Source: Clostridiales bacterium (GTDB taxonomy: Bacteria > Bacillota > Clostridia > Christensenellales > UBA1242). Taken from it: 64,000 bases of DNA. The stretch's first letter is position 1. Each line of letters begins with the position of its first letter. The stretch is from NCBI GenBank assembly GCA_015069385.1, contig SVIS01000004.1, positions 1-64,000 of the forward strand, given 5' to 3'. The translations under genes and the position numbers were made by a program. Under the pieces are notes generated by a model. It worked only from the letters and a program-made list of their open reading frames with translations, was not told the origin of the DNA and ran no database searches. This document shows, in pieces, positions 44,982 to 54,650 of the stretch.

Positions 44982-45887
44982 ATGATATATAAAAAAAGTG
45001 TAGTACTTTCGAGTGTAAATAAAGGCAAAGAAAAGGGTGTTTTAACTTTAGAATATGATGGCGGTGAAATGCTTGGCAATGTTAGATTATATAACTTTTC
45101 TCGTGAGCCAGAGGGTATTTTAAGCGTAGGCATCTTACATGATGGGCAAGTTTTTAAAGCAGGTTTAACTTTTGAAAAAGCAGGTTTTTATACTTTTAAA
45201 TTAAATGGTACTAAAAATTTAGAAAAATTTTCTTGCGCAGTTGTTAATTTTGTAAAAGGTGAAGCAACTCCGCTTTTGCATGGTGCAACAAATGGTGCGC
45301 CAACAACCGAAGAGAGACTTGCAAATTCGCTTTGCGTCTTTGACCAACCCGCAACTGTAGAAAATGTTGAAAATACACTTGATGCAAACGGCATTTTTTT
45401 GCAAGAACAATCTGCAATTGATGAATATATTGACCAACAAATTTCTGCCTGTGAAAATGGTTGTGTGGGTTGCAAATATAGAGATGCTTTTTTTAAACAA
45501 GAGGACTCTATTTTGCCAGAAGAAGACGAGGTAGAGGAAGAAGAATCATTCTTTGATGGCATAAAAGAGCAAATTACTACATTGTTTGAAAAATATCCCG
45601 AAGAAGAATTTTTAAAGCAAATTATTCCTGATTCTAAATGGGTAAAAATAGATTACGAAGAAAAAGGAGAATATTACGTTGTTGGTTTAATGTATGAAAA
45701 CGACCAAATAAAATATGTTTGTTATGGTGTGCCTAGTGTTTATAATGAAGAGGCGCCTAAAGACATAAAAGGCTTTGCTCAGTGGCTTCCAATTGATATA
45801 TCTAAAGAACAAGGCTTTGGTTATTGGATTACATATCAAGATGCAACAACTGGTGAAAATGTAAAACTTGAATTTGAAAACGTTTAA
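44982..45887 (+). CDS. Hypothetical two-domain protein
   Basis: The ATG at 44982 follows TTGGAGGGAAAA; a longer frame would place the start in that ribosome binding site. The 301-residue product has an N-terminal beta domain (~1-95), an acidic linker with a cysteine cluster (CENGCVGCKY), and a C-terminal alpha/beta domain (~190-300). There is no signal peptide or membrane helix, and the family is not recognised. A terminator follows at 45885-45923. Confidence 0.75.
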   Translation: MIYKKSVVLSSVNKGKEKGVLTLEYDGGEMLGNVRLYNFSREPEGILSVGILHDGQVFKAGLTFEKAGFYTFKLNGTKNLEKFSCAVVNFVKGEATPLLHGATNGAPTTEERLANSLCVFDQPATVENVENTLDANGIFLQEQSAIDEYIDQQISACENGCVGCKYRDAFFKQEDSILPEEDEVEEEESFFDGIKEQITTLFEKYPEEEFLKQIIPDSKWVKIDYEEKGEYYVVGLMYENDQIKYVCYGVPSVYNEEAPKDIKGFAQWLPIDISKEQGFGYWITYQDATTGENVKLEFENV

Positions 45888-45923
45888 AAAATAGCCCTTT
45901 AAAATTTTAGAGGGCTATTTTTT
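45885..45923 (+). terminator. Intrinsic terminator
   Basis: Stem AAAAAATAGCCCT/AGGGCTATTTTTT. Confidence 0.85.
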
Positions 45924-46036
45924 AACAAACTTATTATATTATTAATACACTATTAAAGTTGTATTTTAAAGTTCGACAAAATATTTGCAAAAAGATTGGG
46001 CATTTGTTAAAATGGCATGGCAAAGGAGAAAAGTGT

Positions 46037-46591
46037 ATGCTAATAATAATTTCTGGTTCGGCAGGCGTAGGTAAAAATACTGTTATAACAAAGTTGTTAG
46101 AAAAATATAACAATTTAAAACTTTTACAAACTTGTACCACAAGGCCACCTAGAAATACCGATTCAGCCATGCATAATCCGTATATTTATTTAACAAAAGA
46201 GCAGTTTGAACAAAAAATAAAAAATGGTGAACTTTTTGAGTTTGAAGAAATTCACCAAAACTATTATGGCATGTTAAATTCATCGCTTGACCAAATTGCT
46301 AAGGATAAAGAAAATAATTATATTAAAGATATTGGTGTTTTAGGTCAAAAAAATATTAAATGTGCATTAAAAAATAGGGCAAAAGTGCTTTCAATATTTT
46401 TAACTGCACCAAAAGATGAATTAATAAAAAGATTAAAAGAACGTGGAGACCACGACATTGATTTAAGAATATCACGTATGGAATTTGAACTTTCTTATGC
46501 CAAAAATTATGATGCCATAATTGAAAATACAAACTTAAATAAAACTCTTGCACAAATAGAAAAATTAATAACAGCAAAAAGTAAAAAATAA
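46037..46591 (+). CDS. Guanylate-kinase-like protein
   Basis: The ATG at 46037 behind AAAGGAGAAAA is preferred to an in-frame codon 78 bases upstream. The 184-residue product has a P-loop GSAGVGKNT, TCTTRPPRNTD (GMP-binding region) and the lid ERGDHDIDLRISR. Guanylate kinase phosphorylates GMP to GDP. The P-loop has Asn where the family has Ser/Thr, and the GMP-binding segment is shortened, so it may be a divergent paralog rather than the housekeeping enzyme. Confidence 0.75.
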   Translation: MLIIISGSAGVGKNTVITKLLEKYNNLKLLQTCTTRPPRNTDSAMHNPYIYLTKEQFEQKIKNGELFEFEEIHQNYYGMLNSSLDQIAKDKENNYIKDIGVLGQKNIKCALKNRAKVLSIFLTAPKDELIKRLKERGDHDIDLRISRMEFELSYAKNYDAIIENTNLNKTLAQIEKLITAKSKK

Positions 46592-46593
46592 AT

Positions 46594-46625
46594 AAAAAAA
46601 ACTGTAAATTATTACAGTTTTTTTT
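46594..46625. terminator. Bidirectional terminator
   Basis: Stem AAACTGTAA/TTACAGTTT between convergent genes. Confidence 0.8.
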
Positions 46626-46627
46626 AT

Positions 46628-46981
46628 TTATCTCTGTGAACCTAATTTTTTATTTTTTTCAATTTTTCTTTTATTATACCATGCTGTAATTGTGCGATTT
46701 TTAAATACATCGGCAATTTTATTCATATGTTTATCAATACCTAATAGTACTGTTAATTCATTAGTATATTTAATAATATCTTTGTCTAAATTGCCAATAT
46801 TTTGTTCGTACCAATCACGTTCTTCAATATTAGTATATCCTTCTAAAAAATGGCGACCAAAATGCGCATATAGTTTATTATTGCGCTCTTGAATAAGTTT
46901 ATCCAATATTTCAAAATATTCGTTTTCAGTTAATAATTTCAAATTATTAAATCCTCCAAAAGTTTTTATATATTTTAACAT
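46628..46981 (-). CDS. Hypothetical small basic protein
   Basis: A 117-residue helical protein with a basic C-terminus (WYNKRKIEKNKKLGSQR). The region around NKIADVFKNRTITAWYNKR looks like a helix-turn-helix, so DNA binding is possible. AGGAGG lies about 20 bases inside the called start, so a downstream start is possible. No family is recognised. Confidence 0.6.
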   Translation of the reverse strand: MLKYIKTFGGFNNLKLLTENEYFEILDKLIQERNNKLYAHFGRHFLEGYTNIEERDWYEQNIGNLDKDIIKYTNELTVLLGIDKHMNKIADVFKNRTITAWYNKRKIEKNKKLGSQR

Positions 46982-47075
46982 ACATTTATGGCAAAATCAA
47001 TACTGTTTTTAACTTGAAAAAAAATTAAAAGTTGTAGTATACTAAATTGTAAAATATATTTTTAAAGGAATTTTT

Positions 47076-49037
47076 ATGTCAACAACTTATGAAGCAAAAG
47101 ATATTGTCGTATTAGAGGGTTTAGATGCTGTTCGCTTGCGTCCGGGTATGTATATTGGTACAACAGGCATAAAAGGCTTGCATCATCTGCTTTGGGAAAT
47201 TGTAGATAACGCTATTGATGAAATTGCAAATGGCTTTGGTGACACAATTAAAATAACAATTAATGAGGATGGCAGTGCTACTGTAAGTGATAATGGTCGC
47301 GGCATACCAGTTGATATGCATCCAACAGCAAAAGTAAGTGCAGTTCAGGTTGTTTTTACTGAACTTCATGCTGGTGGAAAATTTAATAACTCTAACTACT
47401 CATTTTCGGGTGGTTTGCATGGTGTTGGCGCTTCGGTTACCAACGCACTTTCTCGTTGGTTAAATGTAACAGTTTGTAAAAATCGTAAAAAATATTATAT
47501 GGAGTTTGAGTCTTATTCGGCTCCAAATGGTAAAATTAAAAGCGGTGTGCCAAAGGCACCATTAAAAGAAATTGGTGACACTTCTGAACGTGGTACAACT
47601 GTTAGTTTTTTGCCAGATGACCGTGTGTTTGGTGAACTTACATTTGAGTTTGAAACAATTGCAAAAAGGGTAGAAGAATTAGCATTTTTAAATAAGGGCT
47701 TAAAAATTGAACTGTTTGATATGCGTACTGGCCAAAAGGCATCTTATCATTACGAAGGTGGAATTAAAGACTTTTTGCTTTATGTAGATAAAAATAAAAA
47801 CAGACTTTTTAGCACACCAATATATTTTAGTGCCGAAACTGAAGTTTTAAAAGCCGAGTGTGCTCTTGAATATACCGATGGCTATACAGAAAACTGCTTT
47901 AGTTTTGTTAATAATATTCCAACAACCGAGGGTGGTATGCATGAAGCAGGCTTTAAGTCTGCATTTACTAGAGTGTTAAACGACTACGCACGTTCTCATG
48001 GCTATTTAAAAGAAAAAGATGCTAATCTTTTGGGCGATGACTATCGTGAAGGTTTATCTGTTATTATTGCTGTTAAAATGAAAAATGTTCAGTTTGAAGG
48101 TCAAACCAAAACAAAACTTGGTAATCCTGAGGCAAAAACAGAACTTGAAAGTATCACAATAAAAGAACTTACAAAATTCTTTAACGATAAATCTAACGAA
48201 AAAGTTGCTGATGTTATAATTAACAAAGCAAAAGGTGCAGCCAAAAGCCGTGAGGCGGCAAAGCATGCAAAAGAAATTACTCGTGCAAAAAATAGCGCAG
48301 GCAGTTTTAATTTAGTTGGTAAACTAGCATCTTGCACAAGCCGTAAAAGTGAACTATGTGAATTATTTATTGTGGAGGGTGATTCGGCTGGTGGCTCTGC
48401 AAAAATGGGGCGTGATAGAAAAACACAAGCAATTTTACCACTTAGAGGAAAACCATTAAATGCCGAAAAAAAACGTATTGACCAAGTTCTTGCCAATGAG
48501 GAAATTCAAACAATTATTTCGGCTTTAGAAACAGGTATTCAAGAGGATTTTGACATAAATTCTCTTCGTTATGGCAAAGTAATTATTTTATCCGATGCTG
48601 ACCAAGATGGTATGCATATAAGAAGTATTTTGCTAACTTTCTTTTATAGATATATGCGTGGTCTTATTACAAGTGGTCATGTTTTTGTTGGCTTGCCACC
48701 TTTATATAAAGTTTATAAAAAAGACTATACCGAATATGTTTATTCTGACTTAGAATTACCTGATGCAATACAGCGCTGTGGTAAGGGCTATAGTATTCAA
48801 AGGTATAAAGGTCTTGGTGAAATGAATCCTGAACAACTTTGGGAAACAACTATGGATCCAGAAAAACGTACATTAATGCAAGTAACAATTGAAGATGCTG
48901 CACAGGCAGAAAAAATGGTTACTGTTTGGATGGGTGATAATATAGATGCTAGAAAAGAATATATTGCACAACATGCCAATTTTGATAGAACTGATAAATT
49001 TGCAGAAGAATATTCGAATAAAACAATAAATAGATAA
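47076..49037 (+). CDS. parE: Type IIA topoisomerase subunit B (ParE/GyrB)
   Basis: A 653-residue ATPase subunit. It has EIVDNAIDE, DNGRGIPVD and GLHGVGASVTNALS (GHKL ATP site), then the TOPRIM segment with EGDSAGG and DADQDG, and the C-terminal YRYMRGLI ... PPLYKVYKK. NALSRWLNV and the LPPLYK form lean towards ParE over GyrB, but this is not decisive. AAAGGAATT precedes the ATG. It lies 20 bases before the A subunit, so the two form an operon and a heterotetramer. Confidence 0.9.
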   Translation: MSTTYEAKDIVVLEGLDAVRLRPGMYIGTTGIKGLHHLLWEIVDNAIDEIANGFGDTIKITINEDGSATVSDNGRGIPVDMHPTAKVSAVQVVFTELHAGGKFNNSNYSFSGGLHGVGASVTNALSRWLNVTVCKNRKKYYMEFESYSAPNGKIKSGVPKAPLKEIGDTSERGTTVSFLPDDRVFGELTFEFETIAKRVEELAFLNKGLKIELFDMRTGQKASYHYEGGIKDFLLYVDKNKNRLFSTPIYFSAETEVLKAECALEYTDGYTENCFSFVNNIPTTEGGMHEAGFKSAFTRVLNDYARSHGYLKEKDANLLGDDYREGLSVIIAVKMKNVQFEGQTKTKLGNPEAKTELESITIKELTKFFNDKSNEKVADVIINKAKGAAKSREAAKHAKEITRAKNSAGSFNLVGKLASCTSRKSELCELFIVEGDSAGGSAKMGRDRKTQAILPLRGKPLNAEKKRIDQVLANEEIQTIISALETGIQEDFDINSLRYGKVIILSDADQDGMHIRSILLTFFYRYMRGLITSGHVFVGLPPLYKVYKKDYTEYVYSDLELPDAIQRCGKGYSIQRYKGLGEMNPEQLWETTMDPEKRTLMQVTIEDAAQAEKMVTVWMGDNIDARKEYIAQHANFDRTDKFAEEYSNKTINR

Positions 49038-49057
49038 AAAGGTAACTAAAACCAAAT

Positions 49058-51898
49058 ATGAATATGTTTGATGATGAAAAAGTCGAAAATGAAATTTTGC
49101 TTGGGCAAATGTGTTATGATGAACTAGAGCCACTGCCACAAGAAGAGGAAGTGTTAGTGCAGAAAAAACTTGATGGACAAATGGGCTTTGACGACTTACA
49201 GTTTTTGCAAGAAGAAACACCACATAATAATATAACGCAAGAAACAAAACAAAAAGAGCAACAAATAAATAAAGCACAACAAAATACAACTTTCGACAAA
49301 ATTCCTCAAAAAACAATAAATAAACCAGAAAAAACATTAAAAATAGACATAAATTTACAAAAAAATACAATACAAGAAAAAAGTATAACAAAAACTTCAA
49401 CCATAAACTTACAAGAACAATTATATGAAAGTAAGGTTGAAATAAAAAATCAGTCCAGGGAGAAAAAATACGTGGCAAACAAAGTAGAGCAAATAAAAAT
49501 GAATGGTGGCGGAGTTTTATTTAAACCACTAGAAGATGTGCTTCATGAAAGTATGATTCCATATACTGAGCACGTTGTTATGGATAGGGCGCTTCCTAGA
49601 GTAGAAGATGGTTTAAAGCCTGTTCAAAGAAGAATTCTTTATGCTATGTATGATATGGGGTTATTACCAGATAAACCTTACAGAAAATCGGCAACGGTTG
49701 TAGGTGAATGTTTAGGTAAATATCACCCACATGGCGACTCATCGGTTTATGATGCTTCTGTGCGTATGGCGCAAGACTTTTCTTTAAGAGAGCCTTTAAT
49801 AGATGGTCATGGAAACTTTGGTTCAATTGACGGCGATGGCGCAGCAGCTTATCGTTATACAGAAATGAAGTTAAAAGACTTGGCATTAGAACTTCTTAGA
49901 GATATAGATAAAGACACAGTGCATTGGAGTCTAAACTTTGATGATAGGCTTAAAGAGCCAGATACTCTTCCAGGCAGATTCCCAAACCTTTTAGTTAATG
50001 GTGCATATGGTATTGCAGTGGGTGTGGCAACAAATATTCCACCGCATAATTTAGCCGAAGTTATAGATGCTGTAGTAGCCTATATAGATAAACCTTCTAT
50101 TACTGTAAAAGGCTTAATGAAATATATAAAAGGTCCTGATTTTCCAACCGGTGCAAATATTATTGCTGGTGATGAACTTGCTACTGCATACGAAACCGGG
50201 AAAGGCAAAATTACTGTTAGGGCAAATGTAGAAATTGAAACTGCAGGCGATAAACAGAATCTTGTTATAACCGAAATTCCATATCAAATTAATAAATCTC
50301 AACTGCTACAAAAAATTGCACAGTTAAAAGAAGATAATAAAGAAAAACTTGCTGCAATTCAAGAAATTCGTGATGAGTCTGACCGTAACGGAATAAGGGC
50401 AGTTATTAGGCTTAAAAAAGATGCCAATGCAAAAGCAATTTTAGAATATTTATATAAATCAACTAATTTGCAAACAAGTTTTGGCATAAATATGGTTGCT
50501 ATTGCAGGTGGCAAACCAAAACAAATGAACTTGCAAGAAATTATTTCTTATTATGTAGAATATCAACGTCAAGTTGTTTATAGACGTACTAAGTTTGACT
50601 TAGATGCATGTAAAGAGCGTGCTCATATTTTAGAGGGGCTTTTAATTGCTATTCAAAATATTGATGAAGTAATTAAAATAATTAAAAAATCCGAGTCAGT
50701 TTCTATTGCTAAACAAAAATTAAAAGAACGTTTTATGCTTTCTGATAGGCAAGCAACTGCAATACTTGAAATGAAATTATCTCGTTTAGTTAATTTAGAA
50801 GTTTATAAAATTAAAGAAGAACTAGCCGAGTTAAAAATTAAAATTGAAGAATTAACAGCAATTTACTTGTCAAAAACTAAACAATTTGAAGTTGTAAAAA
50901 AAGAAATTTTAGAAATTAAAAAAACATATAAATCACCACGTAGAACAAAACTTTTAGACCCAAATTCTTTAGAAGTAACCAAAGAAGAGCCTGAAGAAAT
51001 TGTTGTAAAAGACTTTATGCTTGCTTTAACTGCAAATAAAACAATTAAAGCAATTCCAATAAAGAACTATAATCTTGCAATACGTGAACTTGGTGAAAAT
51101 TCAGGACTTTCTGAAGTTCATACAAAACTTTTAAAAGCAAAATCAACCGATAAAGTTTTAATTTTTACTAACAAAGGTAATGTATTTAAAACTTTAGTAG
51201 ATAATATTCCAGAGGCAAAATGGCGTGAGCGTGGAACAGATTTATATAAATTAGACAAAAATATTATGCCAGATGAGTATGGCATTAATATGCTAATTAT
51301 TCCTAACGAGCCTTTTGAAATTGAGAACACTAAACTAATATTTGTAACAGCAAGCGGTATGATTAAAAAATCCAACCTAAATGAATATCTAATTGCAAAA
51401 AATGTTTATGCAGGAATTAAACTAAAAGAAAAAGATACTGTAATTTACGCAGGGGTAAGCGACCCAAGATTTAGCATTTTAATTTTAAGTAGATCTGGAA
51501 TGGGTGTTAATATTGCTGATGATATTGAATCAACTGGTAGAACCACAGCAGGTATTAAGGCTATTGCTCTTGATAATGGTGATGTTGTAAGGTTTGTTCT
51601 TCCTGTTAAAAAAAGTGGCGCTGTTACAGTGCTATCAAGCCGTGGTTATGTTAAAAACATTTCTATTGGCGAATATGAAATTGGCGCAAGAAATAGAAAG
51701 GGATTAAGAATATTAGGTAAAGATACAGGTGAACTTGCTTTTGCAACGTTTGGCATTGTTCCTCCAGATCTTGCAATATATGCCGAAGGCAAGTTACAGG
51801 TAATAAAATCTAAGTTTATTCCATATGACAACCGGGCAGGTAAGGGTAAGCAAGTGTACAAAGATGACTTTAAAGACGCTTTTGAGCCACTAAGTTAA
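49058..51898 (+). CDS. parC: Type IIA topoisomerase subunit A (ParC/GyrA) with long N-terminal extension
   Basis: A 946-residue DNA-cleaving subunit. The core begins near residue 150 ([20 protein letters not shown] at ~178) with catalytic Tyr267 in YRYTE, quinolone-region GDSSVYD, and a C-terminal beta-pinwheel. No clear QRRGGKG GyrA box is present (NRKGLRI is the closest), favouring ParC. Residues 1-150 are extra: acidic, then Gln/Lys/Thr-rich, with two copies of a short motif, [12 protein letters not shown] and [12 protein letters not shown]. The family normally starts ~30 residues before the core. A terminator is at 51901. Confidence 0.9.
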   Translation: MNMFDDEKVENEILLGQMCYDELEPLPQEEEVLVQKKLDGQMGFDDLQFLQEETPHNNITQETKQKEQQINKAQQNTTFDKIPQKTINKPEKTLKIDINLQKNTIQEKSITKTSTINLQEQLYESKVEIKNQSREKKYVANKVEQIKMNGGGVLFKPLEDVLHESMIPYTEHVVMDRALPRVEDGLKPVQRRILYAMYDMGLLPDKPYRKSATVVGECLGKYHPHGDSSVYDASVRMAQDFSLREPLIDGHGNFGSIDGDGAAAYRYTEMKLKDLALELLRDIDKDTVHWSLNFDDRLKEPDTLPGRFPNLLVNGAYGIAVGVATNIPPHNLAEVIDAVVAYIDKPSITVKGLMKYIKGPDFPTGANIIAGDELATAYETGKGKITVRANVEIETAGDKQNLVITEIPYQINKSQLLQKIAQLKEDNKEKLAAIQEIRDESDRNGIRAVIRLKKDANAKAILEYLYKSTNLQTSFGINMVAIAGGKPKQMNLQEIISYYVEYQRQVVYRRTKFDLDACKERAHILEGLLIAIQNIDEVIKIIKKSESVSIAKQKLKERFMLSDRQATAILEMKLSRLVNLEVYKIKEELAELKIKIEELTAIYLSKTKQFEVVKKEILEIKKTYKSPRRTKLLDPNSLEVTKEEPEEIVVKDFMLALTANKTIKAIPIKNYNLAIRELGENSGLSEVHTKLLKAKSTDKVLIFTNKGNVFKTLVDNIPEAKWRERGTDLYKLDKNIMPDEYGINMLIIPNEPFEIENTKLIFVTASGMIKKSNLNEYLIAKNVYAGIKLKEKDTVIYAGVSDPRFSILILSRSGMGVNIADDIESTGRTTAGIKAIALDNGDVVRFVLPVKKSGAVTVLSSRGYVKNISIGEYEIGARNRKGLRILGKDTGELAFATFGIVPPDLAIYAEGKLQVIKSKFIPYDNRAGKGKQVYKDDFKDAFEPLS

Positions 51899-51900
51899 AT

Positions 51901-51934
51901 AAAAAATACGAACTGATTTTAGTTCGTATTTTTT
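51901..51934. terminator. Bidirectional terminator
   Basis: Stem AAAAAATACGAACT/AGTTCGTATTTTTT between convergent genes. Confidence 0.9.
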
Positions 51935-51940
51935 ATTTAA

Positions 51941-52477
51941 TTAAAATTTTTCGTTGTATGGATTTTCTTTGTTTTCAGGTTCTTGTTTAACTTCAGTGGC
52001 AGGCGCTTCTTCATCTACAACAACCACACTTTCAGCAGGCTGAACTGCCTTTTTTGCAGCAGCTTGTTTTTTGTAGTAAGAATAATAAGATGCAATACCT
52101 AAAACTGAGAATACAAGACCAAGTATCATATCACGTATAAACGCACCAGAAACTTCACCAAATACTGAAATAACTGCGTCTAAGGCTGTGGCAAAATCTA
52201 CACCTGCTTCTGCAGCAACTGCAATAACAATTGCTAAGAAACTTGCAACAATATTAAAGATATTAATTAAAACTAAACACCAAACAAAAGTTAATTTTGA
52301 TATTTTGTAAAATTTGTTATATACCCAAAACATTGCAAGAGCAGTTACGTAAGATACAATAGATACAAACCAACCAGAAGAATAAATTAAACCCCAAACA
52401 ACAGCACCTGCTACTGCAACTAATGCAGAAAGTACTAGTGCAAGTGGTAAACTATTCTTTTTATTTACTTGTTCCAT
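51941..52477 (-). CDS. Membrane protein with four predicted helices
   Basis: A 178-residue protein with hydrophobic segments at ~13-33, 38-55, 65-90 and 115-135 and a cytoplasmic acidic, Lys/Pro/Glu-rich tail. AAGGAGGAATT precedes the ATG on the minus strand. No family is recognised with confidence. Confidence 0.75.
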   Translation of the reverse strand: MEQVNKKNSLPLALVLSALVAVAGAVVWGLIYSSGWFVSIVSYVTALAMFWVYNKFYKISKLTFVWCLVLINIFNIVASFLAIVIAVAAEAGVDFATALDAVISVFGEVSGAFIRDMILGLVFSVLGIASYYSYYKKQAAAKKAVQPAESVVVVDEEAPATEVKQEPENKENPYNEKF

Positions 52478-52619
52478 AATTCCTCCTTATTTTTAAGTCT
52501 ATCATATTAATATACAAAAATCAACCTAAAACAACAATTGGTTGAATATATGTTTATAAAATACAATTATTCAAAAAATTGTCAAAATATAACAAAATAA
52601 AAAAAACACTAAAAATTAG

Positions 52620-52647
52620 TTGACAACCGGCTGGGGGGGGGTAGAAT
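52620..52647 (+). promoter_or_regulatory. G-tract promoter, copy 4
   Basis: TTGACA (52620-52625), 16-base spacer ending in nine G (52633-52641), TAGAAT (52642-52647). The spacer starts ACCGGCT instead of ATTGGCT; otherwise it is identical to the other three copies. Confidence 0.85.
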
Positions 52648-52676
52648 ACAAATATATCATTAAAAAGGAGAGTAAA

Positions 52677-53990
52677 ATGAAAAAGAATTTCAAATGGCTA
52701 ATAAACCTAGCCACCCTAGTACTATGCGTATGTGCTCTAGCCATAGGCGTGTACGCAGCAAAACAAGCAAGCCTTACCGCTACCGGAACAATAGGCTTTA
52801 CAGCCCATGGCTGTAAAGTAAAGGTGTCAGGAACAATAGATGCGTATGATGAAGACTTTACCACAAAACTAACAGGAACAGAAGCAACAATAGCAGAAAC
52901 ACTAGTAGATGAAGAAGGAAAAGAACTACCTCTTCCAGCAATGTACTTTAGTGATTTGGCAGAAGAAGGAAATACAATAACAATAAACTTAAAAATAACA
53001 AGCGACTCAGACTTTGCAGTACTATGTAATATACCAAACCCAGTAGCATATGATAGTACAGCAACAACGATAGAAATAACCTCTGTAAGAGGAGTAACCT
53101 CACACCAATCATTTGTACTATCAACAAAAGGTGAGTATAAAGATATAACAATAAAATTCACTTTAACCGATATAGAAACAGCCGCAGATATAACTGCAAC
53201 CTTTGATGCAAACCTAGAGTTTAAAAAATACACTTTTGATAGAAGTGCATTAAAATTAGCGGACACAGCAAATAGTGACACAGGGTTAGATGTAGGTAAC
53301 CTATACGTAGAAATGGGTGAGTACAACAGCACACCACTCAAATGGTATGCATTTGGCTATAGTGCATCTGGTAGCGAAGAAATGTCAACAGGCAATATGA
53401 CAACACTAGATGGCACAGTGTTTACCGATACAACATCTACAAATGTACCAGAAGGAACATATTTCTTTATATCAGAGTATGCTTTAGGAACAAGTACATT
53501 CCACGATACATATTCAGGAGACCCAGCGGAAATGGAATATAATGGTTCACCATTATATACAGCAATAAATGCACTTGCAACTTCAAGTACATACAAAATA
53601 GGCACTTCAACATTATATAACCAAATAGTAGCAAGAAATTTAGCAGGTGGAGATTACACCTTCTACGATGGCTGGAACGATGATCCTGGCGATTATGAAA
53701 CAATAGAAACCCGCCATACAAATTCAAGTACAAATCAAATGCTATGGGCGCTTTCATATGATGAAGCATATATACTGTTAAGAAATGGAACAGATGCAAA
53801 TGCTAAAACTGCAGACATGACGACTGGTGGTACAGCCGCTTGCGGTTGGTGGCTCCGATCGCCTAGCAGTTGCGATTCTTTCAACGAGGGCTCTGGCGCG
53901 AGGTTTGTCAACTCTAGTGCCTTGAACTCCAACAATTTCGTCAATTACGATTATGGCGTTCGTGCGGCTTTCAAACTTGTAATAGCATAA
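52677..53990 (+). CDS. DGR-family surface protein with candidate third variable repeat
   Basis: A 437-residue exported protein. The ATG at 52677 follows AAAAAGGAG; the longer frame would start in the -35 box. The leader and AAKQASLTATGTIGFTAHG match the gene at 31987, followed by a beta domain (~40-185) and a DUF6273-like C-terminus (~195-437) with WWLRSP and GVRAAFKL. Between these landmarks 26 of 30 codons end in C or T, as in a DGR-written repeat. The bases GGCGTTCGTGCGGCTTTCAAA at the end are shared exactly with VR1. CTCCGATCG (TR CTCCGCTCG) and many other non-adenine differences rule out the present TR as the last donor. Confidence 0.87.
   Translation: MKKNFKWLINLATLVLCVCALAIGVYAAKQASLTATGTIGFTAHGCKVKVSGTIDAYDEDFTTKLTGTEATIAETLVDEEGKELPLPAMYFSDLAEEGNTITINLKITSDSDFAVLCNIPNPVAYDSTATTIEITSVRGVTSHQSFVLSTKGEYKDITIKFTLTDIETAADITATFDANLEFKKYTFDRSALKLADTANSDTGLDVGNLYVEMGEYNSTPLKWYAFGYSASGSEEMSTGNMTTLDGTVFTDTTSTNVPEGTYFFISEYALGTSTFHDTYSGDPAEMEYNGSPLYTAINALATSSTYKIGTSTLYNQIVARNLAGGDYTFYDGWNDDPGDYETIETRHTNSSTNQMLWALSYDEAYILLRNGTDANAKTADMTTGGTAACGWWLRSPSSCDSFNEGSGARFVNSSALNSNNFVNYDYGVRAAFKLVIA
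53847..53975 (+). repeat. Candidate DGR variable repeat VR3 (template not in window)
   Basis: A GC-rich segment from the WWLRSP codons through GVRAAFK. Its 3' end carries the same 21 bases as VR1, including GGCGTTCGTGCGG, which could act as a shared homing-initiation site. Confidence 0.6.
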
Positions 53991-54004
53991 ATTAAATTTT
54001 AATT

Positions 54005-54033
54005 AAAACCGTGATAGTATTATTGCGGTTTTT
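54005..54033 (+). terminator. Intrinsic terminator
   Basis: Stem AAAACCG/CGGTTTT with a T run. Confidence 0.75.
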
Positions 54034-54202
54034 ATTAATGTTTTTGTCATTCTTTTACATTTTAAGACATTTTCAAACAAACTTTTTACTAACATGTAAT
54101 AAGTTGTGTTTGCTATACTTGGTTTTGCAACGTATTTATAGAAATATAAATTGAGAATTACATAGCATGAAAAAATAATTAAAAAACTAAAGGGGAATTT
54201 AT

Positions 54203-54571
54203 ATGCAAAAACAAGGAATTGAAGCATTAAAAAGAATGGCAAATATGGCAAAAAATAGGTTAAGAAACAAAGTAAGGGAAAACGATAATAAAGCGCTTAA
54301 AAAAGGCGACACATTTAAAGTTTTGTTCGGTGAGGGTGTGGATATTAAGAATAAAATTATCACCAAGGAAGATGCAAAGTTATACACAAAAATAAAAAAC
54401 ATGTTAGATGAAAATCAGGATGTGGCAAACCCTATTGCACATTTAATTGATTATAAAGTTTATAATAAGTTAGATTCGCTTTCTAAAGAGCGTTATTTGT
54501 TTGAGTTGGTTAATAAATATAAGTTATATAAAACAAGATATTTAGAGGAAAGAGTTCAACAAGTTATTTAA
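54203..54571 (+). CDS. Hypothetical small basic protein
   Basis: A 122-residue hydrophilic helical protein, strongly basic at the N-terminus (KRMANMAKNRLRNKVREN). AAAGGGG precedes the ATG by nine bases. No family is recognised; nucleic-acid binding is possible from charge alone. Confidence 0.7.
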   Translation: MQKQGIEALKRMANMAKNRLRNKVRENDNKALKKGDTFKVLFGEGVDIKNKIITKEDAKLYTKIKNMLDENQDVANPIAHLIDYKVYNKLDSLSKERYLFELVNKYKLYKTRYLEERVQQVI

Positions 54572-54650
54572 AAACTAAAAAGGCTGTTTTGTTTACAACT
54601 GTATTTTGCATGTGGTATAATTCTAATAAATATATAACTTAAGGAAAATT

